From: Knoxdaviesia capensis
Taxonomy: Eukaryota > Ascomycota > Sordariomycetes > Microascales > Gondwanamycetaceae
Reading direction: 5' to 3'
Length of the DNA: 64,000 nucleotides
Assembly: GCA_001510575.1 (NCBI GenBank)
Contig: LNGK01000006.1
Location: 1,297,565-1,361,564 of the forward strand
Part shown: in pieces, positions 22,496 to 34,021 of the stretch
Layout of the letters: every line of letters starts with the position of its first letter
Numbering within the stretch: the first letter of the stretch is position 1
Position numbers and translations under genes: made by a program
The notes under the pieces: generated by a model
What the model was told of the DNA's origin: nothing
Database searches by the model: none
What the model saw: the letters and a program-made list of their open reading frames with translations, nothing else

Positions 22496-23777
22496 GGATG
22501 GGATCCTGAGGTGTCGGTCAGGAGCCAGGAATCAGGGCTGTGTTCAGCTCTGAACATGAGTTAGCATTCATAGATGATATAGCATGCATCATTTTTACTT
22601 GAGCATCAAAGGCTCTGCAAGCTTAATCACGTCTTTCACATGCACAGCTCTATCAAGCCAGCAGCACAGGTACATGGACACATTCACAATCGCATTGAGG
22701 ATCACCACATCGAGGATCACGAGAAAAGGATATGAGAAGAAAAGATTGTACCATCACGGCATATGTAAGAAAAGAAAAGTCGCCACCAAAACCGCTCCCT
22801 GGAGGATATTGTTCTCCCCCAAGGAGTGAAGAGTTCTCAGGAGCCCCCCAGAATAAAAAGAATATCCAAAAATCATCTCATAAACAACATTGTCAGTACG
22901 TGAAAACGTGAACGCCCGATTGAAGGAGGGAAAAACATCCAGAGTCGTCAAAACAGTGAAGCATGAAACACGCAAGGCCAGTACATAACGGGCGAAAAGA
23001 TCCAAGAGCAAAAAAAAGAAGCCACCCGGGAAAGGAGATATGGCTGAGTGAGAAGGAGAGGAAGATGGTAGTGACAGGAGAGAAGGAGAAGGACGAAGAT
23101 AGATAGGGATGACAGGGAGAAAGATAGAGAAACTACCTGATGTGGATATAAGCCGGAGACGGGGGTGGAAGATAAGAACAAGGGAGGAAGAGCCGAAACG
23201 GACCGGAGGTGCAAAGAGAAGAAGAAGAACAGGGGGGGGTATACAACAAGGCACGCAAAACAAGACAAAGATCAAGCAGAGCCAAACGGGGAAAGGAAAG
23301 GGAAAAGACCACCGAAGGGGAAGTACCTCCGATCGAGCCAGCCAACACACGGAAAAGGGGAGAAAAAAAAAAGGAGACAGTGGCAGATGCCGGCACGGCT
23401 TCCGGATCCCGGGAGCCGAACCCGGGCCGCAGCCGGACCGAGGGGGTATTTTTTTTTTGGGTGTGGCGCAACTCCATCTGTAGTGCAACCACGGCATGTT
23501 CCCGAGGAAAGAAAAGTATAAAAAAAAGGGGGAAAGCAAACTTTGGGGATGATTGGATCCCGTCTTTTTTTTTTCTCCTTTGGCTCACCTCCCCTATTCC
23601 TCGCGTGCCGTGCCGTTTGCGACTTTTTTTTATATATATTTTTTTGGTATTCCCGTGGTTCTCACGAATCTGGGTTTCGCTAGGTCGCGCAAGTGACAAA
23701 AAGGGGAAGGCGGGGAAGATGCAGCAGGGCTCTTAGGGTTGGTCTAGGGTTCAGATCGAGGAGGGCAGGGCCCAAGT
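22496..23777. other. Intergenic region between convergent RPC4 and rhodopsin-like genes
   Basis: This stretch is A/G-rich on the plus strand and contains homopolymer runs (A and T tracts near 23366, 23450, 23520 and 23567). A perfect CCCGGG-type inverted repeat at 23407-23430 looks like a tRNA T-arm in isolation, but no tRNA follows. No credible coding frame. Confidence 0.55.
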
Positions 23778-25813
23778 TCACGCGTGGTAGAACTCCTTCG
23801 TTCTCAATCCGAAGCGGCCGTCATGCTGGCTTTGCGCGTCGATCAGGAAGATCTCGTCGGACCCGGAGGTGCGCGGGAGGTCGGCGGGGCCGCGGTACGG
23901 GGCGCCGGCGACCGCGGATTTGGGCGGCGGGGCGAGCACGTCGATGGGCGGCCGGGGCGGCGAGTGGCGCACGCTGCGTTTCGGCGAGGCCACCGTCAAC
24001 GGCTCGCCGTCGGTCACGGTCATCTGCTGCACGTTGCTCTCGCGCGTCACCACGATGCCCTCGGCCGGCGGCGAGTCCTTGACGGGGGCCCACGGGGGGC
24101 CGCCGCCGCCGCCGTGGTGGTGGTGGCCGTACGGGTCGGTGTTCTCGGCGGTGATGGTGGTGGTGACGCCGGGGGTCGCGTAGCTGGGGCCCTTGTGGTC
24201 GCCGGCGCCCAGCTTGTCGCTGGCAAGGCCGAGCTCCTCGGTCGACGTGCGCGATTCCAGCCGCATGGCGCCGTGGCGGTCGAACACGTCGAGCTGGTCG
24301 CCCATCTGGCTGCGGTCCGGATCGGCGGGGCGGCCGCGCGTGAACATGGGGTGTGAGCGCGAGCGCGGGGGGAAGCTCGACGACGACGGGTTGGACGTGC
24401 CGAAGCCCTTGATGCGGAGCCGTCGGAGCAGCGGCCGGATGGTGGCGAGACTCGAGGCAATGATGGCCACGCCGGGTTCGATCAGGGTCCAGACCATGGC
24501 ATCGGTAGAGGCGACTAGAAAAAGACGGCAAGCAAAGACAGGCATTAGTTGAGGGGGCCTTTTTTTTTTTTTCCTCTCTGGGGGGGTCCCAGGTTGTTGG
24601 TGTGGCGCCAATCGGGGCCGAACTGCGCCGGACCACGCTAGCCCGGGGCCGGACCCGGTCAAATATCCCACCGGACGCGCCACGGGCAATACAAGTGTGG
24701 CCGAACGCGGAATTTGGCGATTTGACGGATTTTTTCTGGTTCCGATGAGGGAGGGTAAAAAGGAAAACAAAGAGACTTACACAAAAGATCTTCGAGTTCG
24801 TTCAGGGTGACAAGAAATCTGACACGCACCAAAGTGGCAACACTCGCACTATTTTCCCAAGTTCGGCCAGCCGGTCGTTAGCAAAATTAACCATAAAAAT
24901 TTTAAAATAAAGATACCGCTTCTCCCCCGCTCTCGATGTCTCTCATCCAGTGCCGGAGATTCAGGAATCTGATCGGAGTTAACACTAAAGAAAAAAAACG
25001 TCACACTTACAAGATTCCAAGGCCGAGGATCATAATGACGGTGACCTTGGCTTGCCGGGTCATTTTGACTCCCCAAAGCATGGGGATGGGAATAAGAGCC
25101 TAAGGAACGCGGGAAACTCCGTCAGTATAGTCGCAGATATGTCTGTTCTCGGACATGGTCAACCACTCACGTAAAGCCAGTCTGTCACCACAGTCATGAC
25201 ACTGATGGAATACGCAGCCGCCACAACCTGGTCGCTCGGCACACATCTCGCATTCTGGATGCGGTAGTCCCACTGTGCAGCAACTGGTGCGCACTGGAAG
25301 ATATCCCAGAAGAAGATCACCGTACTCCAGATCGTCACAACGCCCACAGTAATCCACATGATCCACTTGTACGTCTTGGACACGGCCAGGCGCACAAGGA
25401 ACACGGCAATGCTGATTTTGATAAACATCATGTTAAGCACGTACGACGCCGTGGCCAGAGATTGGAACTGGTGGAAAGAGAGCATCAGTCAGTGTGTGTC
25501 TGGTCCAAGCCGATCCCGACTATGAAGGGGCTGGTGCACCTACCATGAGCGCTCGTACGCGGGGTCCCTCTGGTAGGGCGTCGTTGTGGTGGCCCATTCC
25601 GGCAGCAACTCCGCAGAGCACAAACGAACACGAGACGGTGAAGATGGCTTGAGAGAGAATCATGAACCAGTCGTCGATTTGCAGGCCGGTGGTCATGAAC
25701 ACGCGCACATATGCTCGCAATCCCACCGCCACCCAAGTCAGGGCGAGGAAGGTTGCGGCGGTGATGACCAGCTCGTCGCCATTATACTCCCGGCGGTAGG
25801 CTTCGTTGTCCAT
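23778..25813 (-). CDS. Fungal rhodopsin-domain (SAT4/PTH11-like) seven-helix membrane protein
   Basis: Plasma-membrane protein of the large fungal rhodopsin-like family (Pfam Fung_rhodopsin), related to PTH11-type receptors but apparently without a CFEM domain. Five exons: 25813-25544, 25467-25171, 25099-25011, 24848-24781 and 24514-23778, giving 486 aa. All joints keep frame; introns are 76, 71, 162 and 266 bp. Helices run from ITAATFLALTWVAVGLRAYV (TM1) through the family block LQIDDWFMILSQAIF, FIKISIAVFLVRL, WSTVIFFWDIFQCAPVAAQW and the closing WTLIEPGVAIIASSLATIRP. The cytoplasmic tail (~170 residues) is polar and disordered with a His/Gly run (GHHHHGGGGG). The last helix is split between small exons 3-5, so their boundaries are least certain. 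Ligand unknown. The upstream leader is strongly pyrimidine-rich. Confidence 0.87.
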
Positions 25814-28284
25814 TGTGGTAGAAAAGGAAATATTAAGAAAACAGTGAGACAAGAGAAACAATGAATCAGTTCGGGTGAAGGAATGTGTGATGCCGCACAA
25901 AACACCTGAGAGATTAGGAAAGTGGGACGTGCAAGATCCGAAGAGTTAGAGGCCAAAAGCAGTGGCATCTAAAAGCAAAGGGATGGATAAAAAAGAGCAG
26001 GCCAGGCAAGGTCTCTCTCTATCCCGCGCTGGATCCGGCGAGATGTCCTCGGCCAAACGAGGCAACGAGGGGGAAGTCGGACAGTCGGAGGCGGACGCAG
26101 GTGGTTCAACGTCGATATCAGGGCCTGGGAGTGCTGGAAGATCCGGGACAAGAAAGGTCGAGCTCCTCGGAAAGACAACGACGAAGAGAGCCGGAGAGCC
26201 GGGGAAGTCAACCACTCGAGATGACTGAGGCTGAGACAGATATGAGAGACTGTCAGGGGTTCTGTCACTCCTCTTCGGGTGTTTCAGTCGAGGTCAGCAA
26301 AGTGAGACTCGGGTCCCGGTGAAGAAGAACAGTCGTCGAGATGTGCCGTCGGTGGGGGAGGGAAGGAAGGATATATGAATATATATGTATATATATATAT
26401 AGAGAACTATTCAAAGACGGCTCGACACTGGCATAAGAGTCGATAGTCCAGATCGAAGGGAAAGATAGTTCGCAGTCCCAAGATGACGGGGCACGCGGGA
26501 GTCTAAATAACAAGGAAGAAGAATGAAAAACAGAATAGAACGGCAAGACGGAAGCAGACTAAGAAGAAGAGAGCAAGCCTCTCCAATGTCCCACACCCCT
26601 TCAGGAAGCAAAAGGAAACACCGGGAAAAGGAATAAAATAGAATATTCCCCAGAAGAGCTTAGGGCTGAAAAAATGTCAAAGATGAATAGTCTCGGGGGT
26701 TGGGAGAGAAAAAGATACCATGATAACGAGAGACTGAAGAGACAAAACTCGGAGGGTGGGAAAGAGGGCGGCCCGCGGGAAGGACTGAGCGTTGAAGAGA
26801 AAACGAAGAGAAGGGGAGGGGTGTGTGGATGTGGATGTGGAGAGTGGTGGGTGTGGTGTCTTGGAAGGGGACTTGCGAATTATCGATAACCCACAGACAA
26901 ATCCCGGATAGAAGAGGATCCGATAGTTTCAAGGACGGGCAAAGCAGAACGGCAAAGAGAAAGAGACAGAGAGATCGGACGAGAAGGACAGTATAAGACG
27001 CGAGAAGAGAGTGACGTGAGGTGAGGTGGGAATGGGACATCGATAGAGGGGAGATAGAGAGGAAGAGAGGAAGAGAGGAAGACGAACAGACAAACACCTG
27101 CCCAAGAAAAAGGAAATATCCAAGCCGGTCAAGGTCAAAAACAGGAAATAAAGAAATAAAGATACCGCCGGTTCAGGAAGAAAAAAAAGCGGATGTTTTT
27201 CGTTTGCGAGTAGTAGTGGTGAAAGTGAGCTTTTTCGCCTTCGGAGTAGTCTCTACAGTAGATCCGGCAGGCAGAAAAAGAACGAAAATAGAGTAAAATA
27301 AAAGCCGGGAAGACAGAACACATAACTAGTGACAAACTTCTGCACAGCATTGATGGTGATGAACTAGGGGAGCAAGCAAGAGAAGAGAGAGAGAGAGAGA
27401 GGAGGTGGCCACTTACACGGGCGTCTGTCTCGCGCTCTCGCTCTCGCTCTCTCGCTCTCTCGCTCTCTTTCTTCTGGAAGGCTGTGACGGGACACACCCA
27501 CCACCGAGCGTTCTCCTGCCAGGGGGGCGTGAGATTTGTCGATTTTGATGGTGGTATCTCTCTTCAAGCTGTCAGCTCTTGGTGTCCCCATTTCTGTGAT
27601 GTCTGGAACGTCAAGGATGGTGCGGGCTATCTGGTCAAGTATAGCCAGCAAAACCCGGCGTCAGAGAGACACAAACCACAACAGGCTATCCCGGTCTCCC
27701 ACATGCTGGCGCTGTTTGTTCGATAGTAGTTCTTTTGGCGGTCAGCCTTGGAAAAAGACAAAGAAAAGGTGGATTTCCGTGATTTCATGGCGGGCTGCAC
27801 AACAGTGGCCCTCCCCCGGTTCTCAAACGTACAGTCAGAACCGTATTATATGCACATCCTCTCCTGTCCCTCCCTGTCCTTTTTTCTCTTTTCTCCTTTC
27901 GTGTAAGGGCAACACCCGCCAACGGGAGTTGCGTAAGTCGGGCTTGCCCAGGATGGGAAGGACGTTGAAGCCGTGCCGTCTGGTCTCGGCTTCTGCAGTC
28001 CCTCACTTCCTCCCCCTCCCTTCACGACTAGGAAGTGGCCTGCTTGGTGGGCCACCGCTATACCAAGGGAGATCGGCAGGCCTACTTCTACCGCCCTCCC
28101 CCCCTCTTTTTTTTCTTCTTTTTCTTTTCTTCTCCCCTACTCTCCAAGATGCGTCTGTTTGGCCCTAGTCCAGGCGCTCCACGGCCGCCCTGTCACGGCC
28201 TTTCTCTCCCAGAGTGTCGGGAACCAGGACCTGGCGCCATCAAGCACATCGCCGTCCGAAAAATGCGAGGCATGGACTCTGGAG

Positions 28285-28306
28285 TACAGTACTGTACAGT
28301 ACTGTA
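28285..28306. repeat. Perfect palindrome built of TACAGTACTGTA
   Basis: Two overlapping copies of the 12-bp palindrome TACAGTACTGTA form a 22-bp perfect palindrome. The same 12-mer recurs at 32458-32469. No gene is adjacent. Confidence 0.85.
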
Positions 28307-31300
28307 TATGTGTACGGAGCACCGTGTGTGTCCGATATCTGCGTGGTGATATTTCTCTTCCCACGGGAGATGGCAAACCCCACTCGGGACCGAGTTCTCG
28401 ATCCGCACAGTAGGCTTAGTGAGCCTAGCGTATTTCGATGGGTTCTAGAACTGCTTCTGTGCCGCTAGTAGTGCATTAATAGTGTGTCGAACTAGCCTAC
28501 TGGTTTGTTGGTAGCTCGCCCGCAACGGGTTCGATGGGCTCTTGGGGTTTGCTTTGCTGCATGTGTCGGAAGTTCTCACCCATCACACGCCCCCCCCTTT
28601 TTTTTTTTTCTCTTTGTTTCTCTGTTCTCAACTTCTCCGACAATCAAGTCTCTTATGCTCCATCCCCTCTCGCTCCACTCTGACCTCAAACTTGCTCACA
28701 GGAACCTCACGAGAGGCTCACGGAGACGGAGAACCACGCCAACATGCACAGGTTCAGGGATAACCACCACCGAACAGACCCGGGTGTGGAACATGCCACC
28801 AAGACGAGCACATGGTGCTACAACAACTTATACCGGAGCAGTAGTGTACTGTGCTGTATAGGACGAGGCAGTTTCTCGCAGGCTGGTTGTCGATGATCGA
28901 CGCTGCAGATCACTCGCAACCCGAAGAGATGGACCGAGGAAATGGCGGCAAAAGAAAGCATGTTCAGTTGACTGCACATCATAGGCGAGTCGCAATAGAA
29001 AACGAGACGAACCTCATTCCACTTACGCATCCAGGGGCTACTTCATCACCTGCCGAAAAGCGCCGTACCACCACAGAACGGCGGAACACACGTACCGGCG
29101 CAGATGATACACGTACAGATGACGGGTATAGGCACCGCTTGTTCCACCACGTCCAATATCATATCGCGGTTATCCCAAGATCCCCAGCACCAGCTTTCGC
29201 CCCAAGCTCTCTCGCCTTCACTCTTATCGCAGATACAGGGGTTGTTCGGGACCCAGAATTTCCTGCTCAGGGGTCAGTCTACTCCCACCACTTCTCAAAT
29301 GAGTGGACGGGTCCCAACGGGGCTCATACTACCCTACCTCCCAAAGTTACATCGGGACATCCTTTCTGCGGTTCCTGTCTTTCCCGGCGAACACCATCAT
29401 ACCGTAACATAAGAGAGAGAGAGTGGGGAGAACACCACGACAGCGACGGGCGTTAGGAGATTTCACGGGCTCCGCTTATCACCTCGCATCTGGCTGTGTG
29501 ATGGTGATTGAAGTTGCTTTGTTCTAGTGAGTGAAGCTTCTGGTAAGTGAAGCCGGAGAATTATGGAGCTGTTGTCTCTGAAATTATAGGGGGGGGTTAG
29601 GAGGATAGCCCGCCAAATGTGTCTTGTATCTCCGAATCGGTGGCGTCCATCACCCTCGAATGTCGTCGCCCTTGACCTAGGAAAGAAAAGAACAGAACAC
29701 CTTCCACCCGAAGTCCTAAGCCCAAAACAGGTATAGGCAGAGAGGCAGAGAGACAGGGGGAGAGAGTAAGAGATAGAGAGAGACAGGGTTGACAACACCA
29801 GCACCAATGCCACACACGCAGCGGCACAGGGTCTGCTTCCAAGACAGGCTTATCCCGTCTAGCCGGGGGCCCAGAAAGAGAGGGCCAGACGACGCCATTC
29901 ATGCCTGGATCAGTGCAAGTGTGAAGAGTTGGTGTCGGGCGAGCTATAACATGTCGCTTTTGTGTGTTCGTCCTTCTCGCGGCCTGTCTGGCTTAGCTTC
30001 GGTGTCAGAAAGCACAACCCCGGGACCTGGGGTGGGGCAAGCAACCACACAAAAGTTGAGAAGTCAGATTGAGGGAAGAAGGGGGGGGAAGAGGCGAAAG
30101 TCCGAGCCACCCGTTTCTTTTGCACAGTTGATAAGAATATACCCGGTGGGTGTGGGGGAAATGCCTTTGTCCCCCGAATAGGATAAGCTTCATCTCACGC
30201 CAGACCATCCCACATCGCCAGCTCTGAGGGCTGGGTTGGCTCTCTGTCCCCTGGGGGTTCTATGTCTATCTAGCCTTGCTGGTTTCTTCACTTGGCCTTG
30301 CCTGGCTCGCCTTTTCTGTTCTTTGTCCCCCAAGTCCTCCAAACTTGGCACTGGTTCCTCCTAGCTAGTCGGCGAGTCCGGTACGAACAGGATTAGGAAT
30401 AGGAGGAACTGGTGGGGCAAGGATGGGTATGTGTGGGACGACGATTTTCTTTCCAAGAATGTTGTGGGTGGGAATGCTGGATAACAAACCAACCTAGGGA
30501 ATTCCTATCACCACCCCACAAGGCGTTTGTTTGGTGGACCGCCCGTCACCTTGGGGAGGAATATTTGACATTGACAGTAAAAAGTCCGCTGGTCCCGGGT
30601 CTTGTCAAAAATCAGAAGCCGGTAGTCAGGGAGGGGCCGCTCCTCGTTCTTTTTCTCTTTTTTCTTGGTCGTCTCACGGGCGGTGTTAGTCCTGGGAATA
30701 GTTCCCATACCGCGCTCTCTCTCTCTCTCATACATACTATAAAAATTGAAATAAAAGAGTCCAGGCGCTGGCAGCCATCAAACAAGAACATCACGCAAGT
30801 CCCGGGAGTCTGGGTTGAGCAGTGGCTGGCAACTAAGGACTGGAATGTGAAGGAGCCGTGCCCTTTTTGTTTTTGCCTTCTCTATCTCGGTGTTTCTCTA
30901 GAGGGTTCGTGCCCGATGCAGCTGAAGAGAGGTGGCACGGGTCGTCCAGAAACCTGTAAACGCCGAGTGGTCTATGCACAATGGCCAGAGTGTGGTGATG
31001 GTTGCTTATCGCCAGACCTGCCGAAGTTGGCAACGACATCACGCGGATAGAGAGAAAAGAGCAGAGACCTGAGAAGAGAAAGCGTCATTTCCGATCTATT
31101 GGCAATTCCAATCTCACCAAGCCGGTCGGCATTGTCATCACTCGTACACGTCGAGCTTCGACTTCCCAGCACTTTTCCACCTGCCACCCAAACGCTCACT
31201 TACATGCACCCGGAGAGAGAAGAACACAGCTTGCGAGGGACGCTCGAGCAGCATCGCATTTGAAATCAACGACGGCGAGAGATAGCCAAACATGGCCACG

Positions 31301-32457
31301 CTAGCCAGGAATATTCCCTCTCGCTAGTTCTTTTGTGATTTTCTGAGCTGGCGGAATGCAAATACGCTAGAAGCCGGGCTGGCGTGATTGATGGACTTTT
31401 CTTCGTCCTGTTTCTCTAGGTGTGGATCTTTGGCCCGTTGCTCTGGGTTGCTCCGTCCGTCCGTCGTTCACTTGCCATTTTGTTCCCCTGCCCTCTTCCT
31501 TGTCCCCTTTTGACAACGAGAGGCGGGGGGACATGTAGATCATGTTCCATTTACACAACAACAGACAGAAAAAAAAAATAAGAAAAAAAAAAGATGCAGT
31601 CTCCCGGACTGTAGGCATTAGTGGTGGGTAACAGCGAGAAGGTCAAAGGGTAGCTACTAGTTCAGATGAAGGTTAGATTATCATTGGATAGCGAGCTTTG
31701 ATCAAGGGGTTGAGAAGACGACCAGAGAGAGAAACGGGGAAAAAAGAAAGAAAAAAGAAGAAGAAGAAGTGAAAAGAAGAGTGTGCATCAATAGTGTAAG
31801 GAGATGCAGGAGCTTGGCGTGGATGCGCATTGGGGCTTGCTGCATTTGCTAGAGTCTAGCGGCGGTCAGGACTACACCGCATGGGGACGAGCAGGGTCAA
31901 GCAGAGCGAATCAAGGCAGACTCCAGTGAGAGCAGGCTGCTGGGATTGGATAGTTCAAGAAGCAGTCTCCTGGACAGTGAGCATTCGTGGTGGGGAAATA
32001 AAATAAAACAAAATCTTGGAGTGGGCTGGCTGGGCGAGTATTTCCTCCTCGCCCGCCTTACCGTCTTCATCAACACCAGAGCTTCCCGTGCATGGTGATG
32101 ATAGTAGTGGCAGGTCAAAGTGTCAAGGCCATTCCCGGTTGAGCAGTCATCGCCGAGGCAAGGCCGCCCCCCAAAAGAGAAGGGAAAATGTGATGTGTAG
32201 ATTTCTGCGGTTGGCTTTTTGTGCGTGTGCCGTCTTCCTTCGCTGCGAAGGTCCGTCGGATGCGCTGTCTCGTATGTGCCAGCTTCCGTCAGCTGAGCGA
32301 GTGAACAGCGGGCAGAAAGCACACCCATTTTGGTTTTCATCTGTGAGGTGGTGTGCAGGTGTCCGCCATCACCAGCTCTAGCTCTTGCACGGATTCGGGG
32401 GAAAAGATACGGCTGGAATGCAGTCTGCATGACAGGGTGCGGGTGTCTGGGCGATCC

Positions 32458-32489
32458 TACAGTACTGTACTGTACTTACTGTACTGTAG
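32458..32489. repeat. TACTGTA repeat cluster
   Basis: One TACAGTACTGTA palindrome followed directly by further ACTGTACT and TACTGTACTGTA units, with overall near dyad symmetry. It shares its core with the 28.3-kb palindrome. Function unknown. Confidence 0.8.
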
Positions 32490-33683
32490 ATATGATTTGC
32501 GGATAAAGATGACAGAAACACTAGATTGTGATATCTGCTAGTCGGCCAAGATTGTTTGCTTGTGTTTAAGCGAGGGAGGTTGGGGATGATCACCGGAGAA
32601 GAGGAGGATCACCCGAACTGGTTAGTGTGGGAAGGATGTCGTTGCATGCATGAGGGATGCACGTCTGGCACCAAGTGATTCGTCGTTATCAATCAGTCTC
32701 CAAGCCCTGAAGGGTTCATGTCGGGAGGGGGGTCAGGTGTCAAGAAAAGTGAAGCACTGATTCTTGCATCACGTATCGTGCAGACAGGCCAACCTTCCGT
32801 AGGGTGACATTTTCTTCCGCTTGCTGCGTTAGCCTCCCATCCCGCGTTCCAGTGAAGCAAAAGCCCGCAGGCCGGACAGCCATATCTGAGAGTGAAGAAG
32901 CAATCAAAGCTAGCTCTCTTAAGCCGCCGTTTGCCTCTCATGCAAGCCGAATATCTTTAAAACCACCCCCGCTGCCCTTTTCACATATGCTTGGCCGGTT
33001 GTGACGACAAACCGGCTGATACCATGTGAACTAACAACAATTATCACGAGAGTTCAGTATCTTTTTTTTCGCCGTGTGGTTGGAAGTGTGATTAAGGTTA
33101 GGGTTTCCAAGTCTCTCTCCATGTGCTGTTATGTTGGGAAGGTGCACAGTATCGTCAGATTCAGGCAAGAGACGCGGCTAACAGCCGGTATTGGTACAAA
33201 TGAGTTGGTTGCTCCTTCCTGGTTGATTCAAAGGCAGGCCACTAGAAGAAATTATCGAACTTTCTAGCGCCTAACTAACTCCAATGCTACAGGAGCAGGA
33301 AGGTGCGCGCGGACGCGCGTCATATGCGCTTAAGCCCTCTCTGGCTTACAGCAAAGTCTGATATCTCTGCTTATCACCGGCTTAATATACCAGCACTGTA
33401 CCGTGCATATTCGTTCAGGGGTAAGGGCACATTCCAATCTGATACCGCCACGCCGATGCAGATGCCACCGTAACCTATATTCAAGCGTCTTATAGTGCGT
33501 TCATGCACGCCCAAAAAGACATCACGGCCCACTTCGCCTGTTTACAGGAGCAGAAAGGAAATGGCTCTGTGCCTCATTCATCTCACAACTCGCTGTTAAG
33601 GTCAAGGGTATATAACAGTAGGGCCGGCCTGAGCCCCCCAACTCTGCAGAATGAAACTACTGTAGGACGAGCCTTCTAGCTGG

Positions 33684-33755
33684 AAAATTCCATGCCTGGT
33701 CGACTGGCTAACTGATTGCAAAATTCCATGCCTGGTCGACTGGCGAACTGATTGC
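33684..33755. repeat. 36-bp tandem duplication
   Basis: Two head-to-tail copies (33684-33719 and 33720-33755) that start AAAATTCCATGCCTGG and differ at one base (CTAACTG versus CGAACTG). This looks like a recent local duplication in non-coding DNA. Confidence 0.9.
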
Positions 33756-33998
33756 AATTACATAGTGGCTAGTGCCTATGTGAATGTCCAACGAGACAAA
33801 TCACAAACCAACCTCTGACAGAGATTCCTTCCCCCGATTTGCTTCGGATACGGATGGAGCCCTCCTTCGTTTTTCTTCTTATCCCCCCCATCTCCGCAGC
33901 CGACCCGGTCCACTAACAATCAGTCCGGATATAAACGACTCCAATGTTGTCGACTCACCGTCTCTCTACATACCCTAGATAGTATAACGAGGTTGTCT

Positions 33999-34021
33999 AG
34001 AGAGAGAGAGAGAGAGAGAGA
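33999..34021. repeat. (AG)n microsatellite
   Basis: An uninterrupted AG dinucleotide run of about eleven units in the gene-poor region. Similar GA/CT runs are at 34604-34621, 35257-35281 and 40281-40302. Confidence 0.9.

Noticed and set aside
23407..23430. CCGGG-TTCGGCT-CCCGG hairpin like a T-arm (minus strand)
   Set aside because: Upstream DNA is a homopolymer and no cloverleaf can be built; it is a simple inverted repeat.
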